From contig NZ_JALHKS010000001.1 in assembly GCF_022968825.1 (NCBI RefSeq), positions 372,001 through 436,000 of the forward strand: DNA of 64,000 bases. Reading direction: 5' to 3'. Numbering within the stretch: the first letter of the stretch is position 1; the number at the start of each line of letters is the position of its first letter. A program made the position numbers and the translations under genes. Below the pieces are notes generated by a model. The model was not told the DNA's origin. It saw nothing but the letters and a program-made list of their open reading frames with translations, and did no database searches. Shown piece after piece: positions 8,663-17,900 of the stretch. The DNA is from Chryseobacterium salipaludis (GTDB taxonomy: Bacteria; Bacteroidota; Bacteroidia; Flavobacteriales; Weeksellaceae).

Positions 8663-9049
8663 TTACAGTTTCTCGATATTATCTGTAAGAGTTTCCAGGA
8701 AAGATTTTAAAGGCTTCTCCACCATCATTTTGATAAAGGGATTGAATTTTCCTTCAAACAGCAACTGAACCTCGGTTTTATTGGCATCTAACGGAGTCAT
8801 CACGCCTCGCAGTTCGAAGTCCAGGCTGGGATTGGCAGATTTCAGGATGGCCTGCTGCTCATTAACTTCGGCAATCTTCAGGGCGATTTCCGGCATACCT
8901 TTAAGGCTGAATTTAAAGCCATCTTCACGTGCCTCGAAATTTTGCAGCGAATCCGGCATTAAGCTTTTATAATCCTCGGGATTCTTCAGCATTTCAACCA
9001 GTTCAGCCGGCGATTTATTTACTGTTATCTTACGTCCTTCTAAATTCAT
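8663..9049 (-). CDS. SRPBCC (START-like) family protein
   Basis: 128 residues with the layout of a small SRPBCC/polyketide-cyclase-like fold: an N-terminal strand (GRKITVNKSPAELVEML), central strands (LRGVMTPLDANKTEVQLLFEG) and a long C-terminal helix (KSFLETLTDNIEKL). This fold binds hydrophobic ligands, but I see no catalytic residues and cannot name a ligand. Cytosolic, no signal peptide. Divergent from the Nudix gene, with only 33 bases between them, so they share one promoter region. Confidence 0.75.
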   Translation of the reverse strand: MNLEGRKITVNKSPAELVEMLKNPEDYKSLMPDSLQNFEAREDGFKFSLKGMPEIALKIAEVNEQQAILKSANPSLDFELRGVMTPLDANKTEVQLLFEGKFNPFIKMMVEKPLKSFLETLTDNIEKL

Positions 9050-9054
9050 TTTTA

Positions 9055-9087
9055 TATTTTTGTATTAATTAAAGCCTTACAAATGTA
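9055..9087. promoter_or_regulatory. Divergent -7 boxes between SRPBCC and Nudix genes
   Basis: Plus strand TATTTTTG at 9055-9062, 20 bases before the Nudix ATG. Minus strand TACATTTG at 9080-9087, overlapping the Nudix start codon and 30 bases before the SRPBCC ATG. The two transcripts would overlap at their 5' ends. Confidence 0.6.
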
Positions 9088-9688
9088 TAAAGTTTTTGTG
9101 AATGAAAAAAAACTGACGCTGAGTAAATATCCGGAAGATATTGAAAAAAAGCTGCGTTTTGAAGGTTTTGCCACACTGGAAATCGGTGTGGATCTTTTAG
9201 AGAATACTTCGTGTCCGGAGCTGAATGTGTACGCTGATAATATCGAAGAAATGTGGGAAGATTTCACCCATATGTTCAAAGTGATCGAAGCAGCCGGCGG
9301 TGTGGTCTATAACCAAAAAAAGGAAGTACTTTTTATTCAGCGTCTCGGTCGCTGGGACTTGCCGAAAGGAAAAATTGAAGACGGTGAATCGCTGGAACAA
9401 ACTGCCCTGCGGGAAGTTGAAGAAGAAACAGCGCTGAAAGATCTGATGCTGGAAGAATATTTAAACACCACCTTTCATATTTATACCGAACGCAACGGAA
9501 CCAAGGTTTTGAAAACGACCCACTGGTTTCAGATGAAATATCTGGGCTCCGCCGAGCCTGTTCCCCAAACGGAAGAAGGAATTTCTGATGTGCAATGGAA
9601 AAATGAACAACAGATCCAGAAGGAAGTGTTTCCCGGTACTTTTGAAAACATAAAACTTATCCTGAATCAGTACTGGAATTACTGCTAA
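9083..9688 (+). CDS. Nudix hydrolase
   Basis: 201 residues. An N-terminal part of about 70 residues has no recognised motif; the Nudix domain follows. The Nudix box is GKIEDGESLEQTALREVEEE then TAL: Gly, Glu and the REVxEE metal-binding core are present, but the usual Gly near the end of the box is Ala. The entry strand AAGGVVYNQKKEVLFIQRLG and WDLPKG are typical of Ap4A/ADP-sugar/8-oxo-nucleotide hydrolases. The substrate cannot be read from sequence. The last 4 bases overlap the end of murF on the other strand, with no terminator between. Confidence 0.88.
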   Translation: MYKVFVNEKKLTLSKYPEDIEKKLRFEGFATLEIGVDLLENTSCPELNVYADNIEEMWEDFTHMFKVIEAAGGVVYNQKKEVLFIQRLGRWDLPKGKIEDGESLEQTALREVEEETALKDLMLEEYLNTTFHIYTERNGTKVLKTTHWFQMKYLGSAEPVPQTEEGISDVQWKNEQQIQKEVFPGTFENIKLILNQYWNYC

Positions 9689-10956
9689 ACCAGGTCCAGA
9701 ATTTTCTCGAGCGCAATCCCGCGTGAACCTTTTACCAAAACATTCTCGGCGGTAAGCGGGTGCTTTTTCAGATAATTCCCCAATTCAGTTACGGTATCGA
9801 AATGCTTTGTGGCTCCATGGGAATTTCCGAAATGCTTTCCTACCGTAAACATTGATTCGAAACTAAGTTCCTGTGCTAAATCAAGTATTTGCTGATGTTC
9901 GGTTTCTGCCTCCGTTCCCAATTCAAGCATATCCCCGATAATCACTATTTTAGTCCCTTTGAATTGCGAAAAATTCTGAAGCGCCTCACGCATCGAGCTT
10001 GGGTTGGCGTTGTAGGTATCCAAAACCCAGGTGGCGTTATTCTTTTTTAATAACTGAGAGCGCATGTTGGTTGGCGTATACTTTTCCAGCGCAGCCTTGA
10101 TCTCGGGGAAAGCGATTCCAAAATGTAAACCCAACGCCGCCGCCGCCGCCATATTCGTAAAATTATACTTCCCGGTGAGTTGCGACACCGCAGTTTCATT
10201 ATTATAATTTAGACCCACATAAGGTGGCTGACTGACTGGTTCAAAAATATAATTTCCGGCAGCGGTTCCGAAACTTATCGTATCTGCGTACTCCCCTGCT
10301 TTTTCCTGCTGTAAGGGGTCATCATTATTTATAAGAAGTGTCTGTTGGTTCTCCTTCAAAAAGTCATATAACTCCGACTTTCCTTTAATTACACCTTCAT
10401 AACCGCCAAATCCTTCGAGGTGCGCTTTTCCGAAATTAGTGATATAACCGATGGTTGGTCTTGCCAGCCCGGACAGAAAAGCGATTTCTCCCTGGTGGTT
10501 GGCACCCATTTCAACAACCGCCATTTCGTGTTGCCGGCGAATACTTAAGACCGTTAAAGGAACACCGATATGGTTATTCAGATTTCCTTTTGTGTACTGA
10601 ACGTTGAACTTGCGGCTGAGAACGGCGTGCATCAGTTCTTTGGTTGTCGTTTTGCCGTTGCTGCCGGTCAGGCCAATAACCGGAATTGACAGTTGCGCAC
10701 GGTGATGCCTGGCTAAATCCTGAAGAAACTGCAACGTGGACGGCACAAAATAAATATGCTGCTTGGGATCACTGAACTCTTCCCTTTCGACAATTACAGC
10801 CATGGCTCCGTTTGCTATCGCTTCCTGCGCTTTTTCAGCGGCATTAAAGTTTTCACCCGAAAACGCAAAAAACACAGAACCTTGCTGTGCCGTACGGCTG
10901 TCAATAGTTACCGAAGAAGACTCCAAAAAAAGCGGATAAAAAGCAGTTGCATTCAT
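9685..10956 (-). CDS. murF: UDP-N-acetylmuramoyl-tripeptide--D-alanyl-D-alanine ligase
   Basis: 423 residues. Adds D-Ala-D-Ala to UDP-MurNAc-tripeptide, the last cytosolic step of the peptidoglycan monomer. N-terminal UDP-binding domain with DSRTAQQGSVFFAFSGENF; ATP loop GLTGSNGKTTTKEL (about 98-111); central domain with EMGANHQGEI and NFGKAHLEGFG; C-terminal domain with DTYNANPSSMREAL and GDMLELG, the last two being good MurF signatures. It follows gldJ on the same strand, the order usual in flavobacteria, but with a terminator and its own -7 box in between. Confidence 0.95.
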   Translation of the reverse strand: MNATAFYPLFLESSSVTIDSRTAQQGSVFFAFSGENFNAAEKAQEAIANGAMAVIVEREEFSDPKQHIYFVPSTLQFLQDLARHHRAQLSIPVIGLTGSNGKTTTKELMHAVLSRKFNVQYTKGNLNNHIGVPLTVLSIRRQHEMAVVEMGANHQGEIAFLSGLARPTIGYITNFGKAHLEGFGGYEGVIKGKSELYDFLKENQQTLLINNDDPLQQEKAGEYADTISFGTAAGNYIFEPVSQPPYVGLNYNNETAVSQLTGKYNFTNMAAAAALGLHFGIAFPEIKAALEKYTPTNMRSQLLKKNNATWVLDTYNANPSSMREALQNFSQFKGTKIVIIGDMLELGTEAETEHQQILDLAQELSFESMFTVGKHFGNSHGATKHFDTVTELGNYLKKHPLTAENVLVKGSRGIALEKILDLV

Positions 10957-10960
10957 GCTG

Positions 10961-10968
10961 CAAAAATA
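10961..10968 (-). promoter_or_regulatory. -7 box directly before murF
   Basis: TATTTTTG on the minus strand, ending 4 bases before the murF ATG, so the mRNA would start at or within a base or two of the start codon. It lies in the T tail of the gldJ terminator. Confidence 0.55.
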
Positions 10969-10997
10969 AAGAATCCTTCCCGAAAGCGGGAAGGATT
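10961..10997 (-). terminator. Terminator of gldJ
   Basis: Perfect 11-bp stem AATCCTTCCCG/CGGGAAGGATT (10972-10982 with 10987-10997), 4-nt loop, T-rich tail on the minus strand. Confidence 0.88.
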
Positions 10998-11021
10998 TGT
11001 AAGTTGTTTACGGTTGAGATA

Positions 11022-12629
11022 TTATCTCTTGGTGCGTCCTTTGGAGTTGGATTTAGCATCCTGAGCGACCCGGAAGCCAACCCAGCCAAATGCTTTACCT
11101 TCATCACGGTAGCGGCGCTGTCCCGGATCCAGCCAGTATGCTGCATCCTGCCAGGAACCACCTTTGATGACACGAACCTCATTTGAAATTCGGGTGGTGC
11201 GCATAGAATTATCTTTCTCCAGAATCACACGTCCGCGGTCATCCACGAAGAACCGTTTTTGCTTAGAGTTGTACATGTTGTATCCAACCGTAGAACTGTC
11301 CTCTGCGCGGCCGTACCCTGCATCAAGTGAAGACTGGAAGTCACCATCACGGAAGTTGCGGTTATCCGCTACCACTTCGCGCTCATACTGACCCGGAAGC
11401 CCTCTGTACACCAAGCGCCCGTCAGCCAGCGTATCATACTTTACTTCGTCGATTTTCTTCACGGTGCCATCTGCATTCTTCACAACAGCGCGGCTTACAT
11501 TTCCGCGGTAGTAATTAAAGTCACTTGCTTCTTCATCGATAATCGGACGATACACGTCAGCGGTCCATTCGGACACGTTACCGAACATTCCGTAAATACC
11601 CAGGTTGTTGGACGGATACTGGCGAACATCAGAAGTGGTTGGTGAACCATCATTTTTCCAACCCGGCACGCCGGAGTAGTCACCACGCCCCTGTTTGAAG
11701 TTTTCCAGGTACATTCCGCGGTTGCGGCCTTTCTTGCCTTTCAGCTTTTCAATCTCCGGTTTTTTATTGGTGAAGAGGTTATACTCACGTTCTTTCTGCA
11801 TTCCCAGGGCAGCGAATTCCCACTCCACTTCTGTCGGAAGACGGAATTTGGTTACAACACCTGCATTGGCATTGCGGTTCGCGGCAAGAATTCTTTGATT
11901 AGTGGTTTTGATTCCCGTTTTTTGCTGGAGACGCTGCGTATTAATGTAGGCTTGCATTTCGGGATCATTGCCTTTAAATTTGTCCAAATTAAAAGCAGAA
12001 CCACCAACATTATTGCTTTCATTAAGATATAAGTCTTTGGAAAGCACTCCTTGATCCATCAAAGTTTTTTCTGCTGCCCGATCAGTTAACCATTCGCAAT
12101 AGCGCGACGCCTGCAACCAGGAAACACCTACTACCGGATAATAATCAAACTCCGGTGATCTAAAATAGGTCTCTGCAAAATCATTACGTGACAATTTATT
12201 ATTCCAAACTAAAGTATCTGGCAGCGCACCTGTATAAATATCCTTATAGTTCGGATCAGACGGTGGAAATACATATTTAAGCCAGGTTACATATTCACGG
12301 TATTCGTAGTTGGTAATCTCGGTTTCACCTATAAAGAAAGAGCTTACCTGCATTCTTTTCGGCGTGTTGTTCCAATCGTGCATCACATCATCCTTTACCA
12401 TACCCATAGTAAAAGTTCCTCCTTCCACATATACCATACCTGGCCACCCTTTTTGCTTTTGTTCCTTACCGCTAAAGAACCAACCTTTCGGATCGTTAGG
12501 TTTCCAACCGGTTTTACTGATAAACCTTTTTGTTCCCCCACCTTTTTTAGTGTTATTTCCGCTCCCACAACTAATAACAAGTGCAGATGCCATCAGTAAC
12601 AATAAGGGAAAGAGGTTAAATTTGTTCAT
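11022..12629 (-). CDS. gldJ: Gliding motility / type IX secretion lipoprotein GldJ
   Basis: 535 residues from the ATG at 12629; the nine codons before it are not needed and would bury the signal. Lipoprotein signal ending SALVISC (Cys about 21), then an FGE-sulfatase-type (SUMF1-like) fold: GGTFTMG, VGVSWLQASRYCEWL, FRLPTEVEWEFAA, GMFGNVSEWTADVY and VIKGGSW near the C-terminus. GldJ lacks formylglycine activity and serves the type IX secretion/gliding machine with GldK. Long basic insertions (KKPEIEKLKGKKGRNRG) are typical of GldJ. It is divergent from porU and followed by murF, the arrangement known for gldJ loci. Confidence 0.93.
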   Translation of the reverse strand: MNKFNLFPLLLLMASALVISCGSGNNTKKGGGTKRFISKTGWKPNDPKGWFFSGKEQKQKGWPGMVYVEGGTFTMGMVKDDVMHDWNNTPKRMQVSSFFIGETEITNYEYREYVTWLKYVFPPSDPNYKDIYTGALPDTLVWNNKLSRNDFAETYFRSPEFDYYPVVGVSWLQASRYCEWLTDRAAEKTLMDQGVLSKDLYLNESNNVGGSAFNLDKFKGNDPEMQAYINTQRLQQKTGIKTTNQRILAANRNANAGVVTKFRLPTEVEWEFAALGMQKEREYNLFTNKKPEIEKLKGKKGRNRGMYLENFKQGRGDYSGVPGWKNDGSPTTSDVRQYPSNNLGIYGMFGNVSEWTADVYRPIIDEEASDFNYYRGNVSRAVVKNADGTVKKIDEVKYDTLADGRLVYRGLPGQYEREVVADNRNFRDGDFQSSLDAGYGRAEDSSTVGYNMYNSKQKRFFVDDRGRVILEKDNSMRTTRISNEVRVIKGGSWQDAAYWLDPGQRRYRDEGKAFGWVGFRVAQDAKSNSKGRTKR

Positions 12630-12786
12630 AAATTTATATATAATTAGAAGATACAAAGAAAATAAATTTTAAAGACTAAGCAACCTATTATGTTATTTTG
12701 CAAAACGATAACCTCTTAATTTTATTGCACACTGAATATTATAATTTTTTTTTCGTTTAATTTGTAATCCTTCTAAAACAGCCTTG

Positions 12787-15700
12787 ATGAAACGTCTGCT
12801 TACGCTGGCCTTTTTTTGCAGTATCTGCTCTTTTATTCTTGCACAAAAAATTACTATCGACTGGAAAGGAACCACGGTAGTAGATTATGGAAGTTCACAG
12901 GTAACGCTTCCCCATTTCAGTAATGCGGGTTTCGCTTATGAAAACCATTCTGTGGTGATAAGAGTAACGCAGCCTTATACCGGCAGTTTAAAAACAGTCA
13001 GCAATTTAGTTTGGGAAGCTGTTTCGCCATCGGCTTTATATGATCTGAACGCGCAGTTTTTGCCGGAAGATGAAATAACCGATATTGCTGTAAATAAAAA
13101 TCCTTTTACCGGAGCGCACACCACTTCTATCCTCGTCAACACTTTTAGAAAAGAAAACGGAAAAGTCTACCGCCTGTCGTCTTTTACCATTACCGACCAA
13201 AGTACCGCCCGAGGTCTGGCAGAGCAAATTCCAGCTCCGCTCGGCACCACTGACAATCCGCTGAAGACCGGAACTTTTTATAAAATTAAAGTAGATAAAT
13301 CCGGAATATTCAAAATCACTTCCAAGTTCTTGAGAGATAATGGCATCAATCCAGCCAATATTAACCCGCAAAATTTCAGAATATACGGAAACGGTGGCCT
13401 GATGTTGCCCGAACACAACCTCGAGCCACGCTTTGGCGGCTTACAGGAAATGGCGATTCAAATAAATGATGAGGCAGCTACTACCTGGACTGAAAATACC
13501 TTTGCGCTTTTTTATGCGCAGGGCCCGCACGGCTTTCATGTCTTTGACAAAAACAGTCCCGGCCGAAGAAAACAGGATTTTCGAAGTGATAAGCCGGACA
13601 ATTTCATCAATATATATGATGACTTCGCCTATTACTTTATCAATTTTGATCTCGGACCAGGTAAAAGATTTCCGGAAGCAGCCGATATTGCCGGCGGTCC
13701 ACTGATTACGCGCTATGATGATTTTCAGTTTGTAAACGAGGAAAAATACAATCTGCTGAAGCTGGGCCGCATCTGGACAGGCGACATTATCAAGCCCAAT
13801 CAGGTCCAAACATTTACTACCCGTGAGCCCCTACAACCTACAGACGAGGTGAAATACCGGACTCGTGTAATTGCCTTCCAGTCGCAGGGAAATAAAATTT
13901 CGATAGGCTTCACCGGCGCGGAAACCTCTTCTCACGCTTCCGGAAACAGCGCCGGATATCCCTTTGCTTCTCCCCTAAAAGAAGGAACGGTCACCGGCGT
14001 TAGAGGAAACACCCTGACTTTTACCTACAATCCCGATACGTCAGCGAATCCCACCGGGAATTTCTATTTTGATTATGCCGAAGTTTCCTACCCGCAGAAC
14101 CTGACTTTTAACGGCAGCCAGATGAGTTTCAGGAAATTTAATCTTCCTTTGGGTAACGCGACTTTCGTTCTTTCCAACGCGGGAACTGCCGAACAGGTTT
14201 GGGATGTATCTGATCTTACCAATGCCGTGCGCACAAAAAACAATTCCGGTACGGCAGGAGTTCACCAGTTTAATTATCAGCAAACTGAAACGTTCCCTAA
14301 TGAGTTCGTGGCGTTTCGTCATCAGGACGCATATGCCCCTCAATTTGTCGGGAGGATCGACAATCAGGATTTGGCCGGACTTTCAGGGATTGATTATGTC
14401 ATGATTACCCAAACCGAAATGCTGGGCCAGGCGCAGCGGCTGGCAGATTATTATAAGGACCAGTTTAGTGTCGCTGTTGTAGACGTAAATAAGATTTATA
14501 ACGAATACAGCAGTGGCAGGAAAGACCTCACCGCTATCCGCGACTTCATCAGCCAGATGCACGAGAAAACGCCCTTAAAATATGTTTTCCTGTTGGGCGA
14601 TACCTCTTTTGATTTCCGTGGACGAATTTATCCTGGGTCTGATATTATTCCTTCCTACCAAAGTGAAGAAAGCGGCAGTTTCTCCACTTCTTTTGTCACC
14701 GATGATTATTTTGTGATGACAGAACCTCAGACTAACGGTAGCACCATGATCAGCAATCAGTTACCGGATATCCCGATCGGTCGCCTGCCGGCCTCTAACA
14801 TTTCGGAAGCAAAACTATTGATCGATAAAACGCTGGCCTATTATAACGCGTTGCCCGGGCAGTCTACACCTTTTGGAGAATGGCGGATGAAACTTGATTT
14901 TGTGGTAGATGATGACAAGGATGCCGGCACACCTTTCCACGAAACAATGGAAGAAACCCTGAAAGCAGAATTTGAGCAGGGAACCCGCAGCGAGTATAAT
15001 GTGCGCAAACTCTATATTGATGCCTTCCCGGCCGAAACAGCAGCCGGCGGGCAGCGTTACCCGGCTGTGAACCAGGCCATTTCCAATGATATGGGAAATA
15101 CTTTATATATGTTTTATTTCGGCCATGGCGGGATTAATGGCTGGGCGCAGGAGCGGATCCTGACCATTGATATGATCCGTAATTTCCGGAATTATAATAA
15201 TGTCTATTCCAGGCTTCCGCTGGTTTCCACCATCACCTGTGAATTTACCCTTTGGGATGAGCCGGGCACTTTCTCCGCAGGTGAACAGGTGATTAAATCG
15301 AAAGAAGGCGGTGCAGCTACGATGATTACTTCCAGCCGCGCTATTGGGGTTGGATACGGTGAAAGTTTCACCAAATTGTTTACCACCGAAATTTTCCGCT
15401 TCACGAACAATCATGATTTCGATACGCTGGGTAATGCTTTTTTAGAGGCAAAAGAGAAAAAAGGAACACAACAGGACCATCTTCGGGTTAATTTCCTGGG
15501 TGATCCCGCAATGAAACTGGCCCGGCCGACACAGAATATTATTATTAATGAAATTATTGCGGACGGACAATCCAATCCGGATAAACTCCGGGCGCTGGAT
15601 TTCGTCACTGTCAAAGGAATTGTTACAAAAGCTGATGGTAGTACCGATACTGATTTCACCGGACGAATTGCGGTAAACGTTTTTGATAAAAAAGTAAAAA

Positions 15701-16665
15701 AGAAAACTTTAAATAACGATGGCGGCATGGGTGTCATGGAGTTTCAGGAAGAGCCCGGTACCCTTGTGAAATCATCGGCCGAAGTAGTAAATGGCGAGTT
15801 CACCGTGGAGTTTTATATGCCCAAAGACATTAACTATACCGATGGTGACGGACGGATTTTGCTGTACGCAGATAATAAAAAGTTTGATGTTTTCACCAAT
15901 AAAGTTCAAAAAATCGGCGGTATCAATCCAAACGGAATTGATGACAATGAACCACCCAAGGTGAAGCTCTACATGAATAACACCAATTTTGCCGATGGTG
16001 GTATTACGGACCAAAACCCTACCCTGCTCGCCTGTGTGAGCGACAATACCGGAATTAATTCGACCGGCGCCGGTATCGGACACGATATTACGGTGGTACT
16101 TGATGGGAAAATCATCGATACAACTGTGCTCAATGATTTCTACTTTTCCGGAGATAATAACGGTTGCCTTAATCCTTCTTTAAAAGACTATCAGAAAGGC
16201 GCTGTTTCTTATCCGTTCCGCAACCTGAGCCCCGGCGAACACCAGCTGAGCTTTAAAGTATGGGACATCAATAATAATTCAACCACTGCTACGTTAAACT
16301 TTATAGTTCAGGACGAAGCTGACCGGAAACTGGTCTTAAACAGACTGCTGAACTGGCCGAATCCGTTCACCAGCAAAACATACGTTCATTTTGAACATAA
16401 TTGTGATGATATGCTGGATGTGCATGTGCAAATCTTTACCATCACCGGGAAACTGGTTCGCACACTGAATACCACGGTGACTGCGGAACCTTTTTTCCAA
16501 GGGTACCGTACACCGCGCACTGCAATTGAATGGGATGGCACCGATGATTTTGGTGATACCGTCGGGAAAGGAACTTATATTTTTAAGGTTTTTGCCCGCA
16601 GCCAGAATCAGGACAAATGCCCGGGCAGTGCTACGGCAGTGGAAAAAATGGTTTTACTTAAATAA
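12787..16665 (+). CDS. porU: Type IX secretion system C-terminal signal peptidase PorU
   Basis: 1292 residues. Start set at ATG 12787; a TTG one codon earlier is less likely. Signal peptide (LLTLAFFCSICSFILAQ), a long N-terminal beta-rich region, then the gingipain-like C25 cysteine peptidase domain (about 545-910). I see the catalytic pair as His780 (YFGHGG) and Cys818 (STITCEFT). The C-terminal 95 residues (NWPNPFTSKTYVHFEH to GTYIFKVFARS) are a FlgD-Ig/CTD-like domain. PorU sits on the outer face of the outer membrane, removes the CTD of cargo and joins them to A-LPS. It is followed 27 bases later by porV, its membrane anchor. Confidence 0.95.
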   Translation: MKRLLTLAFFCSICSFILAQKITIDWKGTTVVDYGSSQVTLPHFSNAGFAYENHSVVIRVTQPYTGSLKTVSNLVWEAVSPSALYDLNAQFLPEDEITDIAVNKNPFTGAHTTSILVNTFRKENGKVYRLSSFTITDQSTARGLAEQIPAPLGTTDNPLKTGTFYKIKVDKSGIFKITSKFLRDNGINPANINPQNFRIYGNGGLMLPEHNLEPRFGGLQEMAIQINDEAATTWTENTFALFYAQGPHGFHVFDKNSPGRRKQDFRSDKPDNFINIYDDFAYYFINFDLGPGKRFPEAADIAGGPLITRYDDFQFVNEEKYNLLKLGRIWTGDIIKPNQVQTFTTREPLQPTDEVKYRTRVIAFQSQGNKISIGFTGAETSSHASGNSAGYPFASPLKEGTVTGVRGNTLTFTYNPDTSANPTGNFYFDYAEVSYPQNLTFNGSQMSFRKFNLPLGNATFVLSNAGTAEQVWDVSDLTNAVRTKNNSGTAGVHQFNYQQTETFPNEFVAFRHQDAYAPQFVGRIDNQDLAGLSGIDYVMITQTEMLGQAQRLADYYKDQFSVAVVDVNKIYNEYSSGRKDLTAIRDFISQMHEKTPLKYVFLLGDTSFDFRGRIYPGSDIIPSYQSEESGSFSTSFVTDDYFVMTEPQTNGSTMISNQLPDIPIGRLPASNISEAKLLIDKTLAYYNALPGQSTPFGEWRMKLDFVVDDDKDAGTPFHETMEETLKAEFEQGTRSEYNVRKLYIDAFPAETAAGGQRYPAVNQAISNDMGNTLYMFYFGHGGINGWAQERILTIDMIRNFRNYNNVYSRLPLVSTITCEFTLWDEPGTFSAGEQVIKSKEGGAATMITSSRAIGVGYGESFTKLFTTEIFRFTNNHDFDTLGNAFLEAKEKKGTQQDHLRVNFLGDPAMKLARPTQNIIINEIIADGQSNPDKLRALDFVTVKGIVTKADGSTDTDFTGRIAVNVFDKKVKKKTLNNDGGMGVMEFQEEPGTLVKSSAEVVNGEFTVEFYMPKDINYTDGDGRILLYADNKKFDVFTNKVQKIGGINPNGIDDNEPPKVKLYMNNTNFADGGITDQNPTLLACVSDNTGINSTGAGIGHDITVVLDGKIIDTTVLNDFYFSGDNNGCLNPSLKDYQKGAVSYPFRNLSPGEHQLSFKVWDINNNSTTATLNFIVQDEADRKLVLNRLLNWPNPFTSKTYVHFEHNCDDMLDVHVQIFTITGKLVRTLNTTVTAEPFFQGYRTPRTAIEWDGTDDFGDTVGKGTYIFKVFARSQNQDKCPGSATAVEKMVLLK

Positions 16666-16692
16666 CAAACAACGATAAAAAAACTTTACTTT

Positions 16693-17823
16693 ATGGCAAT
16701 TACAAAAAAGCTCCTGTTGGGCCTGGGAATCGGGATGGGCGTTGCAGCACAGGCGCAGGTAGGCGACATTCAGCCTGTTCTTACCGGTGCTCCTTTCCTG
16801 CGTATTTCACCGGATGCCCGCGCAGGTGGAATGGGTGATCAGGGGGTAGCAACTACATCTGATGCATTCTCCCAGTTCTGGAACGCAGCGAAATATCCGT
16901 TCAGCAAAACAACTTCCGCCATCGGACTGAATTACACACCTTACATGGGTAAGGTAACCAATGATGTGTTCCTGCTTTACGGTGCGTACCATCAGTTTCT
17001 TGGTGATGAGGAGCGTTCCACCATTTCTGCGAGTATCTATTACTTCAATATGGGTTCTGTGGACCTGACAAAATTAGTAGGTTCCGAAGTAGTTACGGAA
17101 GGTACTGCCAAGCCAAACGAATTTTCAATCGACGTGGCGTATGGTCTGAAATTATCGGATTACTACTCCATGGCGGTTACCGGCCGATTTATCCGTTCCG
17201 ATTTGTCCGGCGGATTCAATTCAGATAACACTTTGAAAGCAGCAAATTCCTTTGCCGTAGATGTTTCGGGATATTTCCAGTCCGAAAAACACACTTCCTT
17301 CGGTGATTACGAAGGCCGCGCGCGTGGAGGTTTCGCAGTTCAAAATCTGGGGCCAAGGCTTGACTATACCGGCGATGATGAATCCCGCTCCTACCTGCCG
17401 ACCATGGCGAGAATCGGTGCGGGATATGACCTTTTCATTGATGACCTGAACCGCGTGGGCGTAAACCTGGAAGCTTCCAAACTGCTTGTAGCCGGACCGG
17501 ATGCTTCCGGAGACGTTCCGAATGTGGGCGTGATTGAAGGAATCGGAAAATCATTCAGCAATAAAAAAAGCTTGATGTTCAGCGGCGCGCTTGAATATGA
17601 GTATGATAATGCCTTCGCGGTGCGTGGTGGTTATTTTTATGAAAGTCCTGAGCAAGGTGCCAGACAATACGCTACCTTGGGCGTTGGTCTGAAATATCAG
17701 TCTTTTGGGCTGGATATGTCTTACCTGATCAACACGTCCAAATTAAATTCAGCATTGGATAACACACTTCGTTTCGGGCTGACCTGGAATATTGGTGAGG
17801 AATCTTCCAACGCAGACTATTAA
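16693..17823 (+). CDS. porV: Type IX secretion outer-membrane shuttle protein PorV (LptO)
   Basis: 376 residues. Signal peptide (KKLLLGLGIGMGVAAQAQ), then FadL-like beta-barrel strands; diagnostic N-terminal region GAPFLRISPDARAGGMGDQGVATTSDAFSQFWN is highly conserved in PorV, and DMSYL near the end fits the final strands. In the outer membrane it binds cargo leaving the Sov translocon and carries it to PorU. Operon partner of porU. A clear terminator ends the unit. Confidence 0.96.
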   Translation: MAITKKLLLGLGIGMGVAAQAQVGDIQPVLTGAPFLRISPDARAGGMGDQGVATTSDAFSQFWNAAKYPFSKTTSAIGLNYTPYMGKVTNDVFLLYGAYHQFLGDEERSTISASIYYFNMGSVDLTKLVGSEVVTEGTAKPNEFSIDVAYGLKLSDYYSMAVTGRFIRSDLSGGFNSDNTLKAANSFAVDVSGYFQSEKHTSFGDYEGRARGGFAVQNLGPRLDYTGDDESRSYLPTMARIGAGYDLFIDDLNRVGVNLEASKLLVAGPDASGDVPNVGVIEGIGKSFSNKKSLMFSGALEYEYDNAFAVRGGYFYESPEQGARQYATLGVGLKYQSFGLDMSYLINTSKLNSALDNTLRFGLTWNIGEESSNADY

Positions 17824-17847
17824 TATTATTGTTAAAAAAATTAACCC

Positions 17848-17875
17848 AAACCCGGAAACCTCATCCGGGTTTTTT
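17848..17875 (+). terminator. Terminator of porU-porV
   Basis: 9-bp stem AAACCCGGA/TCCGGGTTT (17848-17856 with 17864-17872) followed by T. Confidence 0.9.
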
Positions 17876-17888
17876 GTACTTAAAAACG

Positions 17889-17896
17889 TAGCTTTG
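17889..17896 (+). promoter_or_regulatory. -7 box directly before the FUSC gene
   Basis: TAGCTTTG ending 4 bases before ATG 17901; predicts a leaderless mRNA. No convincing -33 element. Confidence 0.55.
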
Positions 17897-17900
17897 TAAG